A stretch of 64,000 nucleotides of DNA, from positions 4,402,001-4,466,000 of the forward strand of contig NZ_CP047385.1 of NCBI RefSeq assembly GCF_000807775.2, read 5' to 3'. The notes below the pieces were generated by a model that was not told where the DNA came from, did no database searches, and was given only the letters and a program-made list of their open reading frames with translations. The DNA comes from Pandoraea fibrosis. Lineage in GTDB: Bacteria > Pseudomonadota > Gammaproteobacteria > Burkholderiales > Burkholderiaceae. Within the stretch, counting starts at the first letter, position 1. Each line of letters opens with the position of its first letter. A program made the translations under genes and the position numbers. Below, piece after piece: positions 59,011 to 64,000 of this stretch.

Positions 59011-60492
59011 TCAGGCAGCGACCGGCTGCCGGACGATCTCGTCCGAGAGCGCGTAAGTGCCGAGCAAGTTGTCGACCAGACGCGTGGCCTTTTGCCAGTC
59101 GTAGGTGCGATACGCGTGGCCCTTCGTCACGAACGTGGCGCCGGCGTAGAACATCTCGTACTGGTTATGGCGCGAGGCGAATTCGGAGCCGACGGCGTCC
59201 CAGGCGAGCTTGAAGAACTTGACGCGCTCTTCGGCATCGACCACCGGCGACTTCTGTGTCTTCTCGATGATGCTGGCGAGCATCGGATTTTCGAAATCGT
59301 GGATGCTCGACGGCAGCATGATCATTCCGCCCCCCGCCAGTTCGCGCAGCGTGCTGAGCACCTTGGTGTAGAGCTGCTGCGTGAGGACTTGCGAGCCGTA
59401 GAGCAGGCTGCGATCCGGCACGTAGTAGCCCTTCTCCATGTGACCTTTTGCCTCCATGCCGTGCACCCACGCTTCGACCATGGCCGCTTCGGCCGCCAGT
59501 TGCCCGAGCGTTTCGCGCACTTGCGGGAAGGCGTTGGTGCCATTCACCTCGGTAATGCGCAGGGCGATGCCCACGAGGAAACGCAGCTTGACCATCAAGC
59601 GCACCTGGCACTGGTAGTTCTGGTAGCTGTGCGCAGGCGTGGCGTGGAACTGCTTCGCGCACATGGCCGTGTCGCCGGCCACGAAGATGCGCTCCCACGG
59701 CACCTTCACGTCGTCGAAATACAGCACGGCGTCGTTCTCGTCGAAACGCGACGCGAGCGGGTTGTCGAACACCGACGTCGCGCTACCCTCGTAGGACTTG
59801 CGCGACAGCACACGCAGCCCCTTGGTGTTCATCGGAATCGCGAACGACAGCGCGTACATCTCGTCGCCGGCCTTGAGCGGCTGGATGCAACTGCAGAAGA
59901 CCTCGTTGGCCATGATGCCGCTGGTGGCGAGCATCTTCGCGCCGCGCACCGTAATGCCCTCGTGGTCCTGATCGACAATACCGACGGCGAGGTATTTGTC
60001 CTCCTGCTCATGCGCGGCCTTCGACTGATTCGCCTGCGGATTGACGATCACATACGTCAGGAACAGGTCGTTGTCGCGTGCATATTTGTAGTAGTCGCGC
60101 AGCGCGCCGGCGCGCCGGGTGTCGTATTGCTCGAAGACATCGATGCCCATCACCATGCCGGAAATGCACGACGCCACGTGATCCGGCGAACGCCCCATGA
60201 ACCCGTAGTGCAACTCGCTCCAGGCTTCGAGCATCTCGCGGCGCTGCACCAGTTCGTCGTAGCTGGTGGGCAGTTGCCAGATGCGCGAGACCTGATCGCC
60301 CGTATCCGGCGACGCGAAGGTCATCGCCTCGAGGTTCTCGGGACGCGCCTGAAAGTCGTACAGACTCGCATAGCTGCGAATGGAATTCCGGAACGCCGGA
60401 TGGGTGGTCACGTCGCCGACGGGCTTGCCGTCGATATACACCTCGCGTCCGTCACGCAATTGGCCGATATGTTGACTACCGTTCTTTACCAT
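59011..60492 (-). CDS. FADH2-dependent monooxygenase, HpaB/4-hydroxyphenylacetate 3-hydroxylase family
   Basis: This 493-aa large oxygenase component of a two-component flavin monooxygenase shows family marks GREVYIDGKPVGDVTTHPAF, IRSYASLYDFQ, SYDELVQRREMLEAWSELHY, GFMGRSPDHVASCISGMVMG, MLATSGIMANEVFCSCIQPL, and KVPWERIFVAGDTAMC. It uses FADH2 from the reductase encoded just upstream. The substrate is probably a phenolic acid or a related ring, but cannot be fixed. ATG 60492 (MVKNGS) is used, since the longer ORF overlaps the reductase stop. Confidence 0.93.
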   Translation of the reverse strand: MVKNGSQHIGQLRDGREVYIDGKPVGDVTTHPAFRNSIRSYASLYDFQARPENLEAMTFASPDTGDQVSRIWQLPTSYDELVQRREMLEAWSELHYGFMGRSPDHVASCISGMVMGIDVFEQYDTRRAGALRDYYKYARDNDLFLTYVIVNPQANQSKAAHEQEDKYLAVGIVDQDHEGITVRGAKMLATSGIMANEVFCSCIQPLKAGDEMYALSFAIPMNTKGLRVLSRKSYEGSATSVFDNPLASRFDENDAVLYFDDVKVPWERIFVAGDTAMCAKQFHATPAHSYQNYQCQVRLMVKLRFLVGIALRITEVNGTNAFPQVRETLGQLAAEAAMVEAWVHGMEAKGHMEKGYYVPDRSLLYGSQVLTQQLYTKVLSTLRELAGGGMIMLPSSIHDFENPMLASIIEKTQKSPVVDAEERVKFFKLAWDAVGSEFASRHNQYEMFYAGATFVTKGHAYRTYDWQKATRLVDNLLGTYALSDEIVRQPVAA

Positions 60493-60518
60493 GACTCTCT
60501 CCTGAAACCCTGGGGAAC

Positions 60519-61037
60519 TCACGCCGCAACCGGCGTGGTGTCGAGCGAGCGGTACTGCCCGCCGAAGAAAATGAGCGGCCGGCCGTCGTGACGCGCCGCG
60601 TGGCGCACCACTCGTCCGATGAAAATCACGTGATCGCCGCCGTCGTGCTGTGCGTATGGCTCACACTCGAAGGCGGCGAGCGCCCCCGGCAGGCGGCCAA
60701 TGCCCTCGCCTTCGAAGCTCACGCCGTCCCACTTGTTGCCCCGGGCGGTCGCGAAACGGTTGGAGGTATCGCGCTGGCTCTCGTCGAGCACATTCACCGT
60801 GTAACGCCCCGCGGCACAGAGATCGTCGAGGCTGAGACATCGCCGGTCGACCGAGAACAACACCAGCGGCGGAGCAAGCGAAACCGAATTGAACGAGGCC
60901 ACGGTGATACCGATAGGCGGCCCGTCGTCGCGAGGCGCCGTAATCACGGCTACGCCTGTGGCGAACATGGCAAGCGTGCGACGGAACTGCCGCGCTTCGT
61001 CTTCCGCTGCCGGTACTGCGGTCGATGCATCGTTCAT
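60519..61037 (-). CDS. Flavin reductase component, HpaC-like
   Basis: This is a 172-aa short-chain flavin reductase: FRRTLAMFATGVAVITAPRD, PIGITVASFNSVSLAPPLVL, FSVDRRCLSLDDLCAAGRYT and VNVLDESQRDTSNRFA. It supplies FADH2 to the monooxygenase encoded 26 bases downstream. ATG 61037 has a perfect AAGGAGGT 5 bases upstream; the longer ORF to 61115 is not supported. It is the first gene of the nine-gene operon. Confidence 0.93.
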   Translation of the reverse strand: MNDASTAVPAAEDEARQFRRTLAMFATGVAVITAPRDDGPPIGITVASFNSVSLAPPLVLFSVDRRCLSLDDLCAAGRYTVNVLDESQRDTSNRFATARGNKWDGVSFEGEGIGRLPGALAAFECEPYAQHDGGDHVIFIGRVVRHAARHDGRPLIFFGGQYRSLDTTPVAA

Positions 61038-61453
61038 GATTACCTCCTTCTGAAGCCGGTCACTCGGGCAACGCGACACCAAAACCGTCGACTTATCCAG
61101 CGAACCGTCTTTCACATTTAGCTTTGTTTATTAGTAATTATTGAACGTTAACAAAAATAGCTAATCAAGAAAGGTAAACCCTGAGCAAGAGGAAAGTGCA
61201 TATGCATTTCGCTGGTGCATCGCCGCACCGAAAGTGCGCAAAACCCTTGCCAGTCATAGGGTTTCGCAAATCATGCAATGCACCAGACACAACCGGATTG
61301 CGCGCAACCTATCTCGTTAACCCGAGCCGTCCGGCGGGGAAAACGGAAGGCATGAAACCCTTTTTTCAATATGGGAGAGTGCAATTTTCGGAAAATGCGG
61401 TGCTACACTCGGCCGCAATTCAAGATGTCCACCGGACGATTTCGGAGTCCCCT
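61038..61453. promoter_or_regulatory. Divergent promoter region between monooxygenase operon and iscS
   Basis: This gap is AT-rich around 61120-61190 (TTATTAGTAATTATTGAACG, GTTAACAAAAATAGCTAATC), a likely site of the reductase operon promoter and its operator. The in-frame extension of the IscS gene into this region (to 61196) has no start signal. No separate gene is seen. Confidence 0.5.
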
Positions 61454-62686
61454 ATGTCGCCTACCAAGCCGTCGCTTTTCGAAGCTCCCATCTACATGGA
61501 CTACAGCGCCACGACCCCGGTCGATCCGCGCGTGGTCGAGACCATGGTTCCGTACCTGAACGTCAATTTCGGCAATCCTGCATCGCGCAGTCACAGCTAC
61601 GGCTGGGCGGCGGAAGAGGCTGTCGAGACGGCCCGCGAGCACGTTGCCGCGCTGCTGGGCGCCGATCCGCGCGAGATCGTCTGGACGTCGGGCGCGACCG
61701 AGGGCAATAACCTCGCCATCAAAGGCGCGGCGAATTTCTACAGCGGCAAGGGCAAGCACCTCATTACCGTGAAGACCGAGCACAAGGCCGTGCTCGACAC
61801 CATGCGCGATCTGGAGCGACAGGGCTTCGAGGTCACCTACCTCGATGTGCCGGAAGATGGCCTGATCACGGTCGATACGGTGCGTAACGCCCTGCGCCCG
61901 GACACCATCCTGGTGTCGGTCATGATGGTGAACAACGAAATTGGTGTGATCCAGCCAATCGCAGAGATCGGCGAACTGTGCCGTGAACGCGGCATCGTGT
62001 TTCACTGCGACGCCGTGCAAGCCGCCGGCAAGATTCCGATCGATCTGCAAACGCTCAAGGTCGATCTGATGACGGTCACGGCCCACAAGCTGTACGGCCC
62101 GAAGGGCATCGGTGCGCTGTACGTGCGTCGCAAGCCGCGCATTCGCATCGAAGCGCAGATTCACGGTGGCGGCCACGAACGGGGCATGCGCTCGGGCACG
62201 TTGCCGACGCACCAGATCGTGGGAATGGGAGAAGCGTTCCGGCTGGCGAAGCTCGAACTGGCGACGGAAGCCGCACGGGTGGGCGCGCTGCGCGACCGCC
62301 TGCTGGCAGGTCTTCAGGCGATGGACGAGGTGTACATCAACGGCGACATGACCCACCGCGTGCCGCATAACCTGAACGTGAGCTTCAACTTCGTCGAAGG
62401 TGAGTCGCTCATCATGGGCATCAAGGGGGTCGCAGTGTCGTCGGGCTCAGCCTGCACGTCGGCGTCGCTAGAACCCTCGTATGTGCTGCGCGCGCTCGGG
62501 CGCAGCGACGAACTTGCACACAGTTCGATTCGCTTCACCCTGGGGCGCCTCTCGACCGAAGCAGAAGTTGACAGCGTGATCGAACAGGTGCGCGGCACCG
62601 TCGGCAAACTGCGCGAGATGAGTCCGCTATGGGATATGTATCAGGACGGCGTGGATCTGAACACGATTCAATGGGCTGCCCACTAA
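61454..62686 (+). CDS. iscS: Cysteine desulfurase, IscS-type, stand-alone
   Basis: This 410-aa PLP enzyme removes sulfur from cysteine for Fe-S and thio-compounds. Marks: [58 protein letters not shown], the PLP Lys in [32 protein letters not shown], and the active-site loop [20 protein letters not shown] with its Cys. The length is close to E. coli IscS (404). No iscR, iscU, iscA or hscBA follows, which is unusual for a betaproteobacterial housekeeping iscS. Confidence 0.95.
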   Translation: MSPTKPSLFEAPIYMDYSATTPVDPRVVETMVPYLNVNFGNPASRSHSYGWAAEEAVETAREHVAALLGADPREIVWTSGATEGNNLAIKGAANFYSGKGKHLITVKTEHKAVLDTMRDLERQGFEVTYLDVPEDGLITVDTVRNALRPDTILVSVMMVNNEIGVIQPIAEIGELCRERGIVFHCDAVQAAGKIPIDLQTLKVDLMTVTAHKLYGPKGIGALYVRRKPRIRIEAQIHGGGHERGMRSGTLPTHQIVGMGEAFRLAKLELATEAARVGALRDRLLAGLQAMDEVYINGDMTHRVPHNLNVSFNFVEGESLIMGIKGVAVSSGSACTSASLEPSYVLRALGRSDELAHSSIRFTLGRLSTEAEVDSVIEQVRGTVGKLREMSPLWDMYQDGVDLNTIQWAAH

Positions 62687-62735
62687 GCTGACGCGAGGGT
62701 CGCGCCAGACATTGGGGCACAGGGGAGTCCGGAGA

Positions 62736-63278
62736 TCAGCGCTTGTCGCGGATCGCCAGCAGATGGCTCAGATCGAGTGTGGCGCGATCGCCGTTGGCGA
62801 CCAGTCGGTCGACAACGGCACACAGCACCTTGAATTCGGTACGTGTCACGCCTTCGAACAGCACGTCGTTGATGCGCTGCTGCGAAGGCGTCAGTTCGTG
62901 AAGGAGTTTGGCGCCGGCCGCGGTGACCGTCAGGCTCATCTTGCGGCGGTCTTCCGGATTCTGGCGCTTGTCGATCAGCTTGAGCGCCTTGAGCTTGTTC
63001 GTCTCGATGGTGACGAACGCCCCGGATAGGTGCAGATGCTCGGCCAGTTGATTGACGGTGACATCACCGATCGACGAGAGATGCACCACCGACTGAAGCA
63101 GGGAATATTGAATGCCCGTCAGGCCGATCAGGCTGCCGAAGCCGTCGCGCACCGACAACAGACGTGCGGCAAAGGGCAGCAACCCATTGATCAGATGACG
63201 GAATTCAGCATCGGAGCCATCAATGAGACAGGCCGGATTGGTGACGGTAAGGGCCTTCGGGGCCGACGATTTGGGCAT
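62736..63278 (-). CDS. MarR-family transcriptional regulator
   Basis: This is a 180-aa protein with a winged HTH: VHLSSIGDVTVNQLAEHLHL, SGAFVTIETNKLKALKLIDK, and the wing NPEDRRKMSLTVTAAG. Flanking helices give the dimer. It lies upstream of a MetA-type outer-membrane gene on the same strand. The palindrome over its own promoter suggests autoregulation. Confidence 0.92.
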   Translation of the reverse strand: MPKSSAPKALTVTNPACLIDGSDAEFRHLINGLLPFAARLLSVRDGFGSLIGLTGIQYSLLQSVVHLSSIGDVTVNQLAEHLHLSGAFVTIETNKLKALKLIDKRQNPEDRRKMSLTVTAAGAKLLHELTPSQQRINDVLFEGVTRTEFKVLCAVVDRLVANGDRATLDLSHLLAIRDKR

Positions 63279-63317
63279 GGGAATTTGGGGTAAGCGGCGC
63301 GGCGCGCCAGGACAATC

Positions 63318-63345
63318 ACTTTGAAAAAAAATTATACTGCAAAGT
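63318..63345 (-). promoter_or_regulatory. Promoter and operator of the MarR gene
   Basis: On the minus strand ACTTTGCAGTATAAT is followed by CAAAGT. TATAAT is a perfect -10, and ACTTTG/CAAAGT is an inverted repeat around it, so a bound repressor would cover the -10. Confidence 0.6.
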
Positions 63346-63438
63346 TATCTACGTCCTGACGAGCGGGGATTTGGCTTCGCCGCCTTGCGGCCCCCGCCCT
63401 GCCACGCCTCGGCCATGTGAGTTGCCCGGTCGACGTTC

Positions 63439-64000
63439 TTACCAGCGGGCGGTCATCCCGCCCATCCACGAGTCGTGATAGGTCTGCGGGTTGAGTCCGC
63501 GCCGATAACCCACGTCCAGATCCAGCCATGGCTTCGGGCTGTAGATGGCGCCGAGAATCAGGTATGCCGGATTGGTCCGCTGTGAAAAATCGGGGTTTTG
63601 CGACGTGCCTACATCCAGAATCAACTGCGTTGACGGCAACACGCGGTAAAGCACGGCGCCCGAGACCTTCCATACCGATTGGCGCTGCGCCTGACGGTTG
63701 GCCTGATAGACGGCCCCGGCGTTGAACAGGAACGTCCAGTCGTCGATCACGTACTGAGTGAGCAGCGTGGCGCCGGCATTCACCCGGCCAGTGCCGAGAC
63801 CGCGCTGGTCGTTGCCCGAGGGAAACGTCAGATAGGGCTTGAGGCCGACGCTGAACGCCCCATCGTCGTACATACGCCACTTGGCGCCAGTCTCCACATC
63901 GCCGATCCCGCTGCCCGCCGTATCGGAGCGGGTCTGAATGTTGGTGTAGGGCACATCGACGTAGAGGTCGAGCGCCTCGCCCACACCGCGTGTCAGGGTG
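63439..64000 (-). CDS. MetA-pathway phenol-degradation-type outer-membrane protein (N-terminus outside window)
   Basis: At least 187 residues of a beta-strand protein lacking its signal end: GEALDLYVDVPYTNIQTRSD, GIGDVETGAKWRMYDDGAFS, KPYLTFPSGNDQRGLGTGRV, NAGATLLTQYVIDDWTFLFN and GYRRGLNPQTYHDSWMGGMT. This is the phenol_MetA_deg/transporter family, thought to be a channel for hydrophobic substrates. It ends TARW, with the aromatic C-terminus of outer-membrane proteins. It runs off the right edge. Confidence 0.85.
   Translation of the reverse strand, partial: TLTRGVGEALDLYVDVPYTNIQTRSDTAGSGIGDVETGAKWRMYDDGAFSVGLKPYLTFPSGNDQRGLGTGRVNAGATLLTQYVIDDWTFLFNAGAVYQANRQAQRQSVWKVSGAVLYRVLPSTQLILDVGTSQNPDFSQRTNPAYLILGAIYSPKPWLDLDVGYRRGLNPQTYHDSWMGGMTARW

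Noticed and set aside
58999-60591. 530-aa plus-strand ORF
   Set aside because: It is the antisense of the HpaB-like monooxygenase, with shadow-type composition (Val/Arg/His/Gln-rich).
61196-61453. N-terminal extension of IscS
   Set aside because: The in-frame region lacks a start signal and is not found in the IscS family; ATG 61454 gives the family length.

Overview
The window is high-GC chromosomal DNA of a betaproteobacterium, most probably Burkholderiaceae and Pandoraea-like. That assignment is inferred from gene content: an Inv/Spa (Bsa-like) type III secretion system, a CS1/cable-type pilus locus, a Burkholderiales-type porin, a DUF4148 protein and a MetA-type outer-membrane protein. 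No marker gene in the window settles the species.

Positions 1-18100 hold a type III secretion system in SPI-1 order. A PrgH-like inner-ring gene runs off the left edge on the minus strand. On the plus strand follow a pilotin-like lipoprotein, an InvF-like AraC activator, secretin, gatekeeper, export gate, chaperone, ATPase, stalk, ruler, C-ring, and SctR/S/T/U, nearly all joined by ATGA-type overlaps. Two small unrecognised ORFs are embedded in the run. Facing it is a minus-strand trio: a CesT-like chaperone, a candidate effector, and a Rossmann/LOG-like protein. A LuxR-type regulator that lacks the expected receiver aspartate follows.

Positions 18400-29200 hold a CS1/cable pilus locus on the minus strand: chaperone, major pilin, an attenuator hairpin, usher, a DsbA-like thioredoxin, a small coupled ORF and a CblD/CfaE-like tip adhesin. 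Upstream lie a hybrid histidine kinase with receiver and Hpt domains and its LuxR-type response regulator, which fits the cblSTR logic.

Positions 29300-36650 are accessory DNA with lower GC and IS3 scars. They carry an orphan FcoT-like hotdog protein, an orphan 160-aa protein, and two near-identical 545-aa modular repeat proteins produced by a 2454-bp tandem duplication. A deleted piece of nuoM is trapped between the copies. The donor, an apparently complete but orphan nuoM, lies immediately to the right. These repeat proteins are the strongest candidates for something undescribed.

Positions 38700-64000 are mostly ordinary metabolism: flavin reductase, cupins, a FrnE-like DsbA, an MFS exporter, a DUF3224/VOC pair behind a LexA-like box, LysR/lipocalin, glmS, an Lrp-type regulator with three phased palindromes, DeoR/GDPD, a porin, AraC, DUF4148 and Rrf2. 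A nine-gene minus-strand operon combines a two-component flavin monooxygenase, a cupin, DUF2848 and a complete Liv-type ABC importer, so it probably imports and hydroxylates an aromatic or related acid. A stand-alone IscS-type desulfurase, a MarR regulator and a truncated MetA-type protein close the window.
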